Program-made: the position numbers and the translations under genes
Shown here: piece by piece, positions 11,506-25,042 of the stretch
Layout: every line of letters begins with the position of its first letter
Numbering within the stretch: position 1 is the stretch's first letter
Notes under the pieces: generated by a model
What the model was told of the DNA's origin: nothing
Databases searched by the model: none
The model's input: only the letters and a program-made list of their open reading frames with translations
Origin: Hippophae tibetana
Lineage: Eukaryota > Streptophyta > Magnoliopsida > Rosales > Elaeagnaceae
Reading direction: 5' to 3'
Assembly (NCBI GenBank): GCA_037013495.1
Contig: CM072810.1
Location: 103,754,898-103,818,897 of the forward strand
Length of the DNA stretch: 64,000 bases

Positions 11506-14500
11506 CATCTTCATCTTCTCTGTATTTGATTCAGAGAATGCATCTGTGGTCTTTGGTGACTTTTTTGGCATAGAAGCAAAATACCTTCCTTGTTTCTTGA
11601 CCAATTTCTAGGTTATTGCAATTAAAATTGGTTTCATATTTGGTGATTTTTCACCATCTTCTTCTGAAAGAGTCATGCTACTGTGAGAAATGATAATGAC
11701 TTTACTAGTTGAATAATTTACTTTAATCTCAGTAGAATTGTTTATCTTCTTGAGTTCATAGTAAATTTGGCTTAGCATCTGTCCTCTTAACACACAGAGT
11801 TCTTCTGTGTTAAATTCCTTTTCTGGAAGTGCCCTTGGTTTAGAAACCTCTCTATTTGTGTTGGAAATCCTTATCTTAATAAAGTGGTAGGGACTAATAC
11901 TTCTTTCCTCATTCCAGTCCATTAATGAACTAAAAAATCTAAGATAAATAGGTTTATCATCTGCTTTAATTTTTCTTCTGAAATTCTTAATTGCTCTTTT
12001 AAAATTTTCTGAGAAATAATTTAATTCACTTAAATTAATTCCTGGATATATATTTTATATTAATCCTGCATGAAATGCTTTATACACAAATATTGGATCA
12101 ACTCTTTCCAATATATTGAATTTACTTCCTGTAGGTAATTCCTTGTCTGTAGTATAGAATTTCATATCTTTAATATGTTCTTGGGTTGATTTTTTGGCCA
12201 AATTATAGAGACTTAACCATTGTAGGTTGCTGAGGTTTCTATAATGATCCTTTTCATCTTCAATGATTGGAGTAGTTCTAGAAGATGTCTCTCTAAATAG
12301 TACTAATGTTTTACTATTTTTGAAGTCTATGGTGAAGATGTTTCTTTAAATAGCACTAGAGGCTTTGCTATCTTTCCAAGATTTGTAAATATGCTTGGAG
12401 TTGTTGGTTGTTGTTGTAGTGCTGCAGAATAATTTCTCACTATCGCATCTAGAGTTATTAATTTTGGTGTTTTGTAGTTGACATAACTATCTTCAACTTC
12501 TATTATATTGGTGAAGGCTCTATGAATACTCCACTAATTCCTAGAATATATTTACTAGCTTCTACCCAGTTGTTATAAATTCCTAGTTTTGGGCCATTAT
12601 ATACCATATAAATTTTTTTATGTTCTTCTTTTTCTGCCTTATCTACCCAATTGCGATTTCAAAATTTTTTTGTGAACTGTTAGGTTCTTCCTTTTTTAAT
12701 GGATATTCCTCGTTTAAGATTCTGGTCTCTAGAGGTTGTTTTGAATAATTAAGTTCTTCATGTTTCCTTCTTGTCTCCGTAAGATATTTCTCAAGATATA
12801 GCAACTCGAGTTGTTCATGTAGGATTTTTATCTCATTTTCTTTTATCTTGACATTGACATCAAGATGTTCCATTCTTGAAAGCATAAAATAGTTAAATGT
12901 GCTAATTCTCTAGTAAAAGCATCAACTAAGCTATTTTTATGTCCTAGAAGATGTTCAACATCAAAATTATAATGGTTGAACCATTGTTGTCATCTAACTA
13001 GTTTTCCTTGTTTGTAATCACCTGCAATATTAGTTTTTAAGAAATAACCAAAATTCGTGTTATCTGTTCTAACAATGAATCTCAAGCTTATGATATATAT
13101 TGCAAATTTTTTAATAGCATTTTAACAGCTAAATATTATTTTTCATTGCTATGATAATTTAATTCTGAACCTTGGAAAGATCCTGATGTATATCTACAAA
13201 GATATTCATCTTTGTCATCTACTCTTGCTTTAAGAACTGCTCCCCAATATTCTTGTGAAACATCTATTTCAATTATCATCTTATCATCTAGGCTTGGATG
13301 GTATAAAGTTGGTAAATTTTTTACCTTTGCTTTTACTCTATCCATATACAAAGTATCTTCTTCTCTCCATTTCCAAATATGTTCTTTTTTCAATTTTGCT
13401 TGTAATGGTTTTCTCATTTCTGCAAGTTTCTTTATATAAGCTTCTATATATGTTAAACATCCTAAAAATCTTTGTAATTGGTTTTTATCTTTTAATTTAC
13501 TGGGAAAACCTTGAATATTATTTAGTATATGAGACTGTAGATTATGTTTTCCATCTTCAATTTACAACCCTAAATATTTAATTTTTTGTTGAGCAAGTAC
13601 TACTTTCTTTTTAGAGAGTACAATGTCTTCTTTTCTACATTCTTGTAGAATGATGATAATATCCAAATAATGTTTATTTAATTCATTACTGAGAACTAAA
13701 ATATCATTTATATAAACACAACAAATATCTTGTAAATTCTTAAAAATGTTATCCATATATTTTTCAAAAATACTTGGAACTTGTTTTAATCTAAATGGTA
13801 TAACTGTCCATTGTAATTGTCTTTGGGGGTAACTAAATGATGTTAATTTTTGGGATTCTTCATCTAGTCTTATTTTTCAAAATCCACTTTTACAATCAAA
13901 ACTCGAGAAGTATTTATTTCCTTTTATTAATGATAGTAGTTCTTCCTTTTTTGGAATGAAGTTATCAATGCTTTCTTTATTTAGTGTTTTAAAATTTATT
14001 ATCGTTCTCTTTTCTCAGCTTCTTTTTCAATTAAGAATGTTGGACTAGAATGGGGTGAATTACTTTATATTATGACTTTTAATTCCAAAAGTTCTTCAAT
14101 TTGTTTTTCAAATTCAATCATGTCTTATAGAGTATAAATCATTAGTTTTACTCTTATGATCTTGTTAGGATCTCTTAATTTTATATTGACTATTGTTTTA
14201 GATTTATTTATTTTTGGATCCAAAGGATTTTTTGAACTGACTATTTTTAATAGTCTTCTAATGCCTATTAGGGCTTTGTCTTCTTGTATCTCATTGAGAA
14301 AAGAGTTTTGTTTTTCTTCTATATCTAATGAAATATTTTATAAATAAGGTTTTTGTTGGTCTTCTATCTCACCACGTTTTCGCGTTTTATGTTGTTGCAT
14401 AAAAGTTAGGTTTGAGACAGTTAAAGCTTTTCTTACTTTAGAAACATAGATGGTATCTCCTTCTAAGAGACTTATTTTGTCAAAATGTTGTGTGAAATGT

Positions 14501-17500
14501 TGATATAAGTTTAGGAAATTATTTTCTATTAACAAATCTACTCCTATTTCTTGTTGATATATGGTAGGAATGTGAAAGTTTTCTCCTCCTACCATTATAT
14601 CAATATCTTTTAATACCTGATTGAGTTTTATTGTAGTATTATTAGCAATTTTTACAATTAAATCTTTTGGTGTTTGTTTCAAGTTATCTTTTGAAAATAC
14701 ATATCTATGAGCTACATATATACTAGCTCATGTATCTATATATGCATGTAAATGATAAGTGTTATTACCTTTAAATTTTAGTCCTACTTTAATGTAAGTA
14801 CTATTTGGATTTATAATACTATACAAATCATTCATCTTTTGATGAAGAATATTCATGATTTAAGTGTTCATATTCTGAGTCTGTTATTTCTTCCTCAATT
14901 TCTTCCAACAAATAGATATTGTAAGTATCATCCATATCAGATTCCTCAATTGGTTCTAATTCTATTTTGAAAGCTTGTTATAGGATTTTTGCTTTTTGTG
15001 GAAATTCCTTTTAATTTTTTTTATGTTGAAGTCTGCTTGGACATTCATTAACATAATGTCCTTCCTCATTATAAATCCAACATCTACATTTTTTTCTTTC
15101 CCGAAGGGCAATAATTCCTTTTTTAGAAGGTTTATAAATCTTTCTTCTAAAATATCTTTTCTTGTAATTTTTTCTATTGAATCTCTTTTTATATTTTTGG
15201 AAATTTTATTTTCTAAATTTATATTTTTGTTTATAAGATTTTATATTACATCCATATTTTCTTGGTATTCTAAAATCTCTTGTATCACAGTAAATTTTAT
15301 CATTTCCTCTTATTTGTTTATATTCTTTTCTTTCTTGGCATTTAATAATGATCTAATCTTTAAGAGTTCTTATTCTTCCTCCTAAAGTATCTGGTATAGT
15401 TTCTCTATTTTTTTGTTCCCAATTCTCTGTTAAAGTTTTATATAGTGTTCCACGTAATTTTTGAAAAAAATATTTCTTTATAGATTGTCTGTATAGAGGG
15501 TGGTAACTTATGATAATACATTTCATATTAACAAATAAAAGAATCTATGTAACATATGTTATAAATTTGCATATTTGTTAGATGTCATTTAGCTTCATTG
15601 ATTTCATTTTTTCACTAAATTCAGTGATAGTCCTTCATTTGTCTTCTCCAATAAATTCTTTGTATATTTCATTTATTACTATATCCAAGTATTCTCTTCT
15701 TTTGGAAGCATTTCCTTACATTAATAAATGTTGTTGATATGTTAAATTTGAAAACCAAACTTTTACATTTCCTGTCATTTTATGTGCTATAAGCATTCTA
15801 CAAGTTGACGGATTTGTTTGAGTAGTTTGAGAAGTTTATATGAGTACACTCATCCCACTAGACCATTCATCTAAGGTTTTTTTTCCTATCTCTTATACAA
15901 TCTAAATCTAGAAGTTCAAATTTATAATTATCATAGAGTTTGAACTCTGGTGGAATATTGTCTCTAGTTCCCCAATGCAATCCTTCCTCTATTTTAGATG
16001 GTTGTCTTCTTCTATACGTAGTATCAGGTTGTTCTGATCTTTGCCTATTTCTTTCTCCTTTATGTGAGTCAGATGTTCCTTCTTGGTAAGAGATTGGTAA
16101 TGAAATTATTTTCATATGACCTTTTAGGATCATGTTTTCTGATTCAGAATCAGTTTCACTGATTATTGTCATATCATCCTATTCTTTGTTAGTACAAAGT
16201 TTCTATTATAATGTTCTTTTATTTCTTCATTGGTTAATGTCAATAAACTGACTAATGTTCCTATATCTTTATTTTCAGGGTCCATGAATTTTCTTTCTAA
16301 TTCTTTTCTATGTTTCATTAAATTAGAATTATCTCTTTATTTTCATTTTTCCTTTTCTCATTTTTAGGAATCAAAGAATCTGATCTCTTTGGTGGTTCTT
16401 CTTTTAATTATCCCTAGTTTGTTGTAACCTATTATTTCATTATCCCTATGTTTGTTGTATATATCTTTTCTTAGTTATGAAAATTCTCTGTGCATATCTT
16501 GTTATAGTTTATTATAACCACGTTCATTTATTTCCTTTAGTAATTCTTTTTGTATATCTATTATTTCCTATAAATATTTTGTGTTTGATTCTTGGAATAA
16601 ATCAATTTCCTCTGTCAACAATTATACAGTTTCAAATAATATTGCTTGATTTTTTGCTAGCTACACCTACTAGGCTTTCATTTATTTCTAAATGCATATT
16701 TTTTATTTTAGCTCTAAACATGATTTTTTCCTAATATACAATTATGAACTAATGCCTTCATTATTTTTAACTTCATTTTCTAGTTTTTTAACTTCTTCTT
16801 GGTTATAAGTTTCTCCTTCATCATGATTTATAAAAGTAAATCTTGGTATGCTTTTAGTTTTAACAACATTACTATTTCTTCCTGCTATTAAAGGTTTTTC
16901 TTTGATATCTAATTTTCACTCTTCTGGTATTTCAAAGTCTGTTAGCATTTCTGGTTTTATTATTTATTCAAGTTCCTTAAAGGTTTTATCTATTTCTATA
17001 AATTCATTTTGTCCATATATTGAAGTATTATGACTATTTGTTAAAGAATATGCCACTAGATAATGTATTGAAAATGGATGATTTTCTTCTTTCATTAAAT
17101 CTCCTCTTTCAAATTCATAAGCTAGATTTAATACTTGGTTTCGATTTTTATCATGTATATTTATAACAAATCTAAGATATATTGTAAATTTTAGCTTTTG
17201 ATATGCTAAATTTCCATGAATCATTCCTAATAAAGCATCATGTCTATTTATTATTATGTTATCTAATAATGCTATTTTTATCGGTGTATCTATTCCTTCT
17301 CTAAAATGAGTTATTATTAATATTTGAATTTCTCCTAAATGGATGTATCCAATTTTTTCTTTATCTTTATGAGGAATTTTTGATAACTTGTTTAGTATAG
17401 TTTCTTTATCAATTAATGGTATATTATATCTCCTTTTTGCATATGTAATTTTAATACTCATTTCTTCATTACTTATGTCATAATAGATTATATCTTTTCT

Positions 17501-17850
17501 AAGGAATAATTTTCTTAATAAAAATGATGGGTCTTTAAATCTATCTCCTTCTTTAAGATTTAACTTTGTTTTTTGAATTTCTTCAAAAAAAAATTTACTT
17601 ATTACTATTTCTTGTGAAAAACATCATGAAATGTCTTCTGTTTCTATGTCTATTATTTTTTGATTTATTTTTTCTTTCTCCATTATGACTTTTTTTTAAA
17701 TCTTATGGGTATTTTTGGTAACTGTTAGATTTAACTTTTGTTATATTTTTAGGAATATTTTTGAATTTTTTAAAACCTTGGGGGTATTTTTGAAGATTAC
17801 TTAAACCTTGGAGATATTTCTGATTTTTCCCTGATTTAAGGACATATATA

Positions 17851-18490
17851 TATATATAATCTTAAGTGTTAAGTAATATTTTAAAAATATAATATATTAA
17901 TAATAATAAATTTATTAAATACGTTAGATATAAATAATATAAGATTGAGGTGAAAAGTAAAAAAAATAAACATTGAGTGTAATTTTTTTTAAATTTCCCT
18001 TAAAAGTTTCCAACCAATTTCCCTCTTATTGTTTTTCTTTTTCAGATTCCTTGATCCAAATATAAAAAAGGCATTTTCTTCATATGTATCATGTGTGTCT
18101 GATTGAATTTCATACATGTAGAGCCAGAGTTTCATGTTTTTTTGTTATGAACATATAAGCAAATCTATTAGAAATGTTTGGTGAGTGCTCCTACGAGGAA
18201 ATGAGTAATTGGGAAATTTTTAAATCCATTGTTAGCTTTTTCAAGGATGTTATCCATCATGTTTAATTGGAGTGTTCTTGATCTCAAATATAGGGAAGGC
18301 TAGAAAGAAATATATTTGTTATCCCTACAATTCTTGCTTTTTCTTTTTTCCTTTTTGTTTCTGAAAATGCGATTCTTGCCGATTTATAGTAAGAAAATAT
18401 AAACGTGGAATTTGTAACAATGGAAAATATAATATATTCATCTTTTTAGGATGAGATAAAAAAAATTATAGTTTCTAACTCTGAAAGTAT
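17851..18490. other. AT-rich spacer between pararetrovirus and copia element
   Basis: No gene, LTR or structured element recognised. A short TA repeat occurs at about 17847-17860. Confidence 0.6.
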
Positions 18491-18866
18491 TATGCACGGA
18501 AACAATAAATAGCGGTATATAAATATATCAAAGTGGTAAAAAGATACATAGAATTTACGTGCTTCAGTAATTGGCCTAGGTTCACGGGAGGTAGTAGATA
18601 TTATTGAACTGAGTAGAAAATATACAGAATATAGATACAGATTTCCTCACTAATAATATCTCTTAAGTGTTTCCCAAAACTCATAGAAATTCTCAAACTC
18701 ACTAAGTATTTTCTCTCTTTGAGTTTGCTTATACTCTCTCTCATTTTTTTCTGATTTTTTGCCTTATTCTTCAATGCATGAACTCCTTCATATTTATAGA
18801 TGAAGTAAGGCTTCATTTCCCTAAATTGTGCCACTAATTTGTTACTTTTAGAGCCAATATTCAACT
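18491..18866 (-). repeat. 3' LTR of the minus-strand copia element
   Basis: Matches 25043-25432 along its length, with shared blocks such as CACTAATAATATCTCTTAAG and CCATATTTATAGATGAA. A polypurine tract (minus strand CCAAGGTGGAGATAG) adjoins its inner edge, which fixes the element's orientation. It is shorter than its partner. Confidence 0.88.
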
Positions 18867-20407
18867 ATCTCCACCTTGGCGGAAAAGTTCATAAAACTTC
18901 CTCCAAATGCGCCATAAGCGCTCTAAGCTTGAGAGATGTTGATCAAGTTCAAGCAGTGTTGAAACTTGATCCTTGTAACCAATTTTGTAAGCATATTTGC
19001 AGGGTTATTTGCAGTTTTGACTTTCTAGAGTATAACATTCCCTTTATCGACAATTTTCCTAACAAAATGAAATCGAACATCAATGTGCTTGGTGCGACCA
19101 CGATGAACTTGATTCTTTGCCAAACAAATGGCACTCTGGTTGTCATAGAAAACCTCCATGTTCTTCTGAACAATACCCAAATCCTTGGTTAACCTGAGAA
19201 GCCATATATCTTATTTGAATGCTTCTGTTACATCCATATACTCTGCCTCTATAGTAGACAAGGCTACAGTTGACTACAATGTTGATCTCCAACAAACTGG
19301 TCCTTCTACCATTATGAACACATAACTAGTCGTAGATCGACACTTATATAGATCTCCAACATAGTCAGAATCCACATATTCGACTAGGTGCTTACCTTAA
19401 GTCTTGTCTCTCTCAAACTTCAAACCAATATCCACAGTACCATAGATGTACCATAGAATCCATTTCACTACTTGTCAGTGTCCTTTATCGGGATTATGCA
19501 TGTATGGACTCACCATACTAACAGCATGGAAAATATCAAGTTTGGTGTAAACCATTACATACATTAAGGTAGTAACGACATTTGGATATGGAACATGCTC
19601 TATTTTCTACTTCTCATCGATGGTGCTAGGTGACATCAATACATTCAATTGAAAGTGAGGAGAAAATAGTGTACTTACTGGTTTGGTTTTTTCATCAATG
19701 TCAAACCTTTGTAGTACTTTATTCAGATATTGAGCATGTATCAGACAGATTGTGCTCGCAACTCTATCTCTTATGATTTCCATCCCAAGAATTTTCTTAG
19801 CTTCTCTAAGATCTTTCATTTCAAATTCTAAACTCAAATGAGCCTTCAGTCTATTGATCTTCACCTTGCTCTTAGATGCAATCAATATATCATCAACATA
19901 TAAGAGCAAATAAATGAAGGTATCATCTTGGAGTTTTTGAAAGTATACACAATAATCAAATTGACTGCGTGTGTACTTCTGCTCTCTGATGAAGCTACAA
20001 AACACTTGTACCATGATTGCTTCAAACCATAAATTTACTTACTCAGCTTGCAAGCCCAATTCTCTCATCTTGGAACTTTGAAGCCATCCGGTTGAGACAT
20101 GTATATCTCTTCGTTCAAAGTACCCTAGAGAAAATATGTTTTGACATTGAGTTGAGCTAACTTGAGATTAAATTGTGCTTAACAACATGTGAGAATAGAT
20201 GAATGCTTAACAATAGGTGAGAATATCTCATTATAGTCTATTCCTTCTTTCTGAGCATATCCTTTTGCTACCAGTCTAGCTTGTATCTGATGTTTTCTTT
20301 ACCATGAACACTTTCCTTCTTGGCATAGACCCATTTGCAACCAATAATTTTCTTTCCTTTGGGAAGTTTAACCAATTCCCAAGTCTAAATTCTGATGTAG
20401 AGACTTC

Positions 20408-22197
20408 TGATGAGCGAAAATCGGCATCGCCGATTCTTGCCAATACTTTGGTTTTAATATTTATAAAACTCTCGCAAGTGCACGAATCATTTCAAAGAAA
20501 ATGATAAGTATACTCCCAAGGTCGATCTAAGGAAGGAATGTATGTGGTTTTTAATTTATTATTCAAACTTTTAAAAACGAAATTAAATCCTAAACATCCT
20601 GTCACGATATTTTGGGGTTTTGTGTTTTTAATCTACTTACATAAAAATAAACATAGATTCAATAAACATTCATGCAAATTTTATCTTTTATAATGGCGGA
20701 ATATTTATGGATATAATAACTAAGTTAATTATGCTTACTCATATTATCTAGGTTATTAAAGATATGAATTGATATTTATTGATTCTCTCTTTTTTGTATG
20801 AATACCACCTTTGGTGGGGTTAGATATTCTTTGTTAACTAAACAAATCAATTAACACCTATGGGTGGGGTTGATAACTAATATGCTTAATTAAATTAATT
20901 CATTTTTCTAAGAGATTGAAAATGAACCATTTAAATACCACCTTTGGTGGGGTTAGACAGTTTAAACTTTATTCAAGGTGTCCAAATTAAACCTAAGAAT
21001 TTAGTTATCCGAGTACTAACTTTCAAGTTTTAAAACCACTACCGAAAACATGTTGTCAATACATTTTCAGATAATAATTCTTATAAAAACTTTTGAAATA
21101 GAGCTTCACTCTAACTACCGAGCGATTGTACCATCAAATAAAAGAGCACTACTCTAAATCAGACCGGATAACTAAACCTTAAAATCTAATTTTCAGGTTT
21201 AAGTTTGTAATGAAAAATAATATATTTCTCTCTAACATTCTTAATATAAAATCTTGAATAAAAACAAAATCAATTCATTTTAGAGATTTTCACCTATTTT
21301 ATATTTCGCAAGCATAACAACGTTATTATTACATCATGTTTACTAAACAGCCAGCACAGTTAAATTTAACCACAGACAAATTAAATATAACATGTAAGAA
21401 TAAAGCATAAAAATAACTGTAAAGAAAATAAAATCCTTACAGAACTTCGACGCTATTCCCGTTTCTGGAAAAACTCCAAGCGAAATTTGCACTCCCATTT
21501 ATTGAATCAAAAAGCTAATAAATTACATAAACACAACTAGTTCTTCCCAAAAAGGAAAGAACTCTAAAACTAAGAGAAATTAACTAAAAACTAAGAAAAA
21601 CTAAAAAGAGAGAAAAGAATGTATTTGGAGGTTTTGAAGGTATGTTTTGAAGTGAAGGGAAGGGGGGTATTTATAGGTGAGGATGGAGAGAAAAAATGAG
21701 TAAAAGAATGTAAAAACACGTATTGGAAATGCTGAGGTCATTAATGACGTCATCATGACGTCGTGGGGGCGGCTGCACGTGAAAAATGGGGCGAAAAGGC
21801 GTCGACGCACGCGGATTGGAGGCCTGGCGCGCGCGGGATGAGGTGCTGGGGCGTGCGGGCGCCCGCGGGCATGGGCGCGCGGATGGGCAGCTGTGCGCGA
21901 TTTTCTCCTTTTTGACATTTTTGACCTTTTTGACCCATTTTGTCCAATTTTTCCATGTTTGTTGACCTTTCCCCATTTATTTATTGATATATTTGTGATG
22001 TATTGCTTCAAGTATTCCTCTTTGAGTCTTTAAGTTGCGTTTTTAAGCCAAAATTCTTGAAAAACAATAAAAATACCCGTGATTCCGAAAAAGACAAATT
22101 TATATAAATATATGATAAAACATATAAATATATGTATTTTTAATCAATTAATGTGCATAAAATCATGGTTATTTTAGTGCTTTTTGAGCACTCATCA
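20408..22197 (-). mobile_element. Solo-LTR-like element (1790 bp) nested in the copia element
   Basis: On the minus strand it begins TGATGAGTGC and ends CGCTCATCA. It is flanked by a perfect 5-bp duplication ACTTC (20403-20407 and 22198-22202), as left by LTR-retrotransposon integrase. It has no coding region, but on the minus strand it carries a TATA box (CTATAAATA, 21668-21676) preceded by a GC-rich block, and an AATAAA further on. This is best read as a solo LTR of a long-LTR family, probably Ty3/gypsy; a non-autonomous element is the alternative. It looks whole and is younger than its host copia element. A related copy is at 54391-56040. GC-rich reading frames inside it are by-products of composition. 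Confidence 0.8.
21668..21763 (-). promoter_or_regulatory. Candidate promoter of the solo LTR with two TGACG sites
   Basis: On the minus strand the TATA box CTATAAATA (21668-21676) lies about 70 bases downstream of TGACG motifs at 21745-21763 (plus strand TGACGTCATCATGACGTCG), typical bZIP targets. The distance is that of a usual upstream activating site. Activity is inferred only. Confidence 0.5.
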
Positions 22198-25042
22198 ACT
22201 TCATCTCTTCATGCATTCCCATCTTCCACTTCATACTATCAATTCTCTACATGACTTCTCTGTAAGTACATGAGACATCATCATCAATTAATGGAAGTAC
22301 GAATGCTACCATGTCTGTATATCTGGTAGGCTTCCTAATCTCCTTTCTCGATTGAGTTGTGGCAATAGATTTTGGTTGCTGATTGATCGGTGATAATGGT
22401 GAGGGAAACTCTACCTCAACTGAGATCTCTTATTGATCATCAATTTCGTCTTCACCACGATCGGTAGTCGGTGCAATATTTTTTGGATCTTTCAGAGTCT
22501 CAAGCATCACCTTAGAAAAAGTATTTAGACTTTCATTCTCTTTCTCTGAATTTTTCTGTCTTAGCATAACAAACTCGTTGAATGTGACATCTTGGCTTAA
22601 GACAATATTCTTGGATTTACCACACCAAATTCGAAATCCTTTAGCTCCTTCCTTAAAGCCCAAGAAAACAACTTTATTTGCTCTAGGATCCAGTTTGGAT
22701 TCACTAACATAAAAAATATGTAGAACATCCAAATATTCGCAATGAATCATAATTAGAAGCAGTTTTTCTAGACCATACTTCTTTAGGAGTTTTCCCATCT
22801 AATGCAGTCGTAGGAAGTCTATTGACTATATGAATTGCATATGACAAAGCCTCAGCCCAAAATGCCTTGCTAAATTTGGATTGAGATAGCATACATCAAA
22901 CTTTCTCAACCAAAGTACGATTCATTCATTTTGCAACTCCATTCTATTGTGGTGTACGAGGAACTGAAAAATGTCTGATTATCTCTTCATCTTGACAAAC
23001 TTTGAATAAGGGATCTGATTTATACTCGTCACCATTATCGAATCTGAGCCTCTTAATTTTCCTGCCTGTCTAAGTCTCGATCATTTTCTTCCATTTAAGA
23101 AAGATATTCATAACTTCATCTTTGTGACTCATGGTGTATATCCAGACATATATAGAGAAATCATCAATAAAAGTCACAAACCAGCGTTTACCTCCAAGTG
23201 AGGCATTCTTGGAAGGTCCCTAGACATTCGTGTGAATATAATCAAGAGATCTCTTAGTACGATGAATGGTAGTGCCAAACTTGGCTCTTGTTTGTTTTCC
23301 CATTACACAATGCTAGCAGAAATCAAACTTTCCAATCTTGGCACATTTCAAAAGACCTTGCTTCATTATGCCTTGCAAAACCTTTTCACCGACATACCTT
23401 AAGTGCATGTGTCATAGGCGAGAAGAATCATTTGTATTTTCTTCAGAACTACTTGAGACATCTACTCTTTATGTATCTGTACTCCCATCTAGGAAATACA
23501 AGTTCACCTTCTGAGTACCCTTCATCGCTACAAATGCATCATGCATAACTTTCAAGACTCCATTTTCCAATGTTACCTTGTAACCATCATAATCTAAAAC
23601 ACCTAAAGAAATAAGGTTTTTCTTTAGGTCAAGAATATACCTTACATTTGTAAGTCATCTAATTGTACCATCGTACATCTTTATTCGTACTATTTTGATC
23701 CCTTTTGTTTGATAGGCATTGTTGTTACCCATAAACACTTTCCATCGAGCTCCTCAAAACTTGAAAACCAATGTTTGTTTGGACACCTATGATAAGAACA
23801 TCCAGAATCAAGGATCCACTTATCTAAGTTAGTATCTGATGATGAAACTAAAAAGGCTGATTCTTTATCTTCATCGACCTTCTGTGTAACATTTGTATTT
23901 GACTTGTCCTTGTTTAGACAATCTTTCTTCCAATGCCCTTTCTAGTGACAATAGGCACACTCGTTCTTCGCATGACGTCTTCTAGATGACTCTTCTCTAG
24001 ACTTTGATATGGATCGCCCCTTATTATTTGATCCGTCAGATTTTTTGTTGTTCGTCCTACCTCTGGCTGCCGTCAATGCTTCTGATATTGAGTCTCTGTG
24101 ATCATGTTAATCCTTTTTCCAATACTCATTATTTACCAAAACATTTGAAACATCTACGAACTTAACCTCATCTTTTCCATATAACAAGGTTGTGGTTAAA
24201 TGCTCATAGCTCTCAAGTAATGAATTCAACAACAACAAAGTTTTATCTTCATTGATAATTTCAATATCTAAATTTTGTAGATCGGTCAAAATTTTATTGA
24301 AATTATCTAAGTGTTCAATCATAGGGGTCCCTTTCTCTAGTTTCTTCCAGAGAACTACGACTACATTCTCTTTCATGACAAAGTACTTTTGATCTTTTCC
24401 TAAGCACAATCGAATTGTGCCATAAACTTTTTGATTGACATAATTCCAATCTTCATTTGAATAATCTTCTGGCCTGGTCTCCAAGGCTATATTAGATCCT
24501 TCTTAGAACAATAGATCTAATACTTCACATTACCACATGCCAAAATTATTAGTGTCGTCGAATTTCTCCACCTCAAACTTTGCATTGGACAACATAGTTC
24601 TTCGAGTAGAACAACTTGGTTTGCCAAAAATTCTAAGGTCAACTCGTTCACCTTCTTCGATCTCTCTTTTATCAACCATAAGTACAAACAGATAAGAAAA
24701 ATTTTGCACTTACAACTTAAAATAGTGTTTTTCTAAATTTTATACCTTATTTGAAAAAAAAAGTCTGCGGTTAAATCCAGAATTGTCCAATTAGCTAGGA
24801 ATAGGTCGGACTCAGCTGAAAATGGATGAAAAACGAATCAACTCGGTCCAAATATCACTAATAACTGAGTTGATTCGGTCCAACTCAGTGAGTTGACTCA
24901 ATTGCTAGCAGTAGCACTCCGACGGCTTCTAACGATGATTCTAACTTCCAATTTGAGCGATTCTTTCACCGTTACATTCGTCTCATTGAGAGCTTCGATT
25001 TAATATATAATACTATTATATTTGGCTCTGATACCAATTTAT

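Larger units (their letters stand above)
10060..17690 (-). mobile_element. Integrated pararetrovirus (Caulimoviridae), decayed
   Basis: Fossil plant pararetrovirus read on the minus strand, so the order runs from high to low coordinates. Parts seen: movement-protein-like region about 17.69-16.96 kb (motif GNLAYQKLKF); capsid region ending in a zinc knuckle near 15.1 kb (short motif EEGHYVNECP); aspartic-protease region about 14.8-14.3 kb; reverse transcriptase about 14.3-13.5 kb; RNase H about 13.4-12.9 kb; then a region about 12.9-11.6 kb with a coiled-coil-like stretch and a Cauli_VI/viroplasmin-type motif near 12.55 kb (YNGPKLGIY), which points to a transactivator-bearing lineage. A TATA box, leader and tRNA-Met primer site follow. 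It is heavily broken, with well over a dozen interruptions, and probably old. Genus is open; Solendovirus- or Cavemovirus-like is possible, Florendovirus less so because of the transactivator motif. Confidence 0.88.

Noticed and set aside
13212-13581. Hydrophobic plus-strand frames suggesting membrane proteins
   Set aside because: They are antisense to the RT/RNase H region of the pararetrovirus; hydrophobicity comes from T-rich sequence.
18839-19192. 117-residue plus-strand frame
   Set aside because: It is antisense to the RNase H part of the minus-strand copia element.
20802-20957. Regularly spaced repeats as a CRISPR-like array
   Set aside because: Only three imperfect units, in a plant nuclear mobile element; no array structure.
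21601-22011. Overlapping minus-strand frames rich in Arg, Pro, Ala and His
   Set aside because: They follow from the GC-rich core of the LTR-like element; no domain, and the second copy does not keep a frame.
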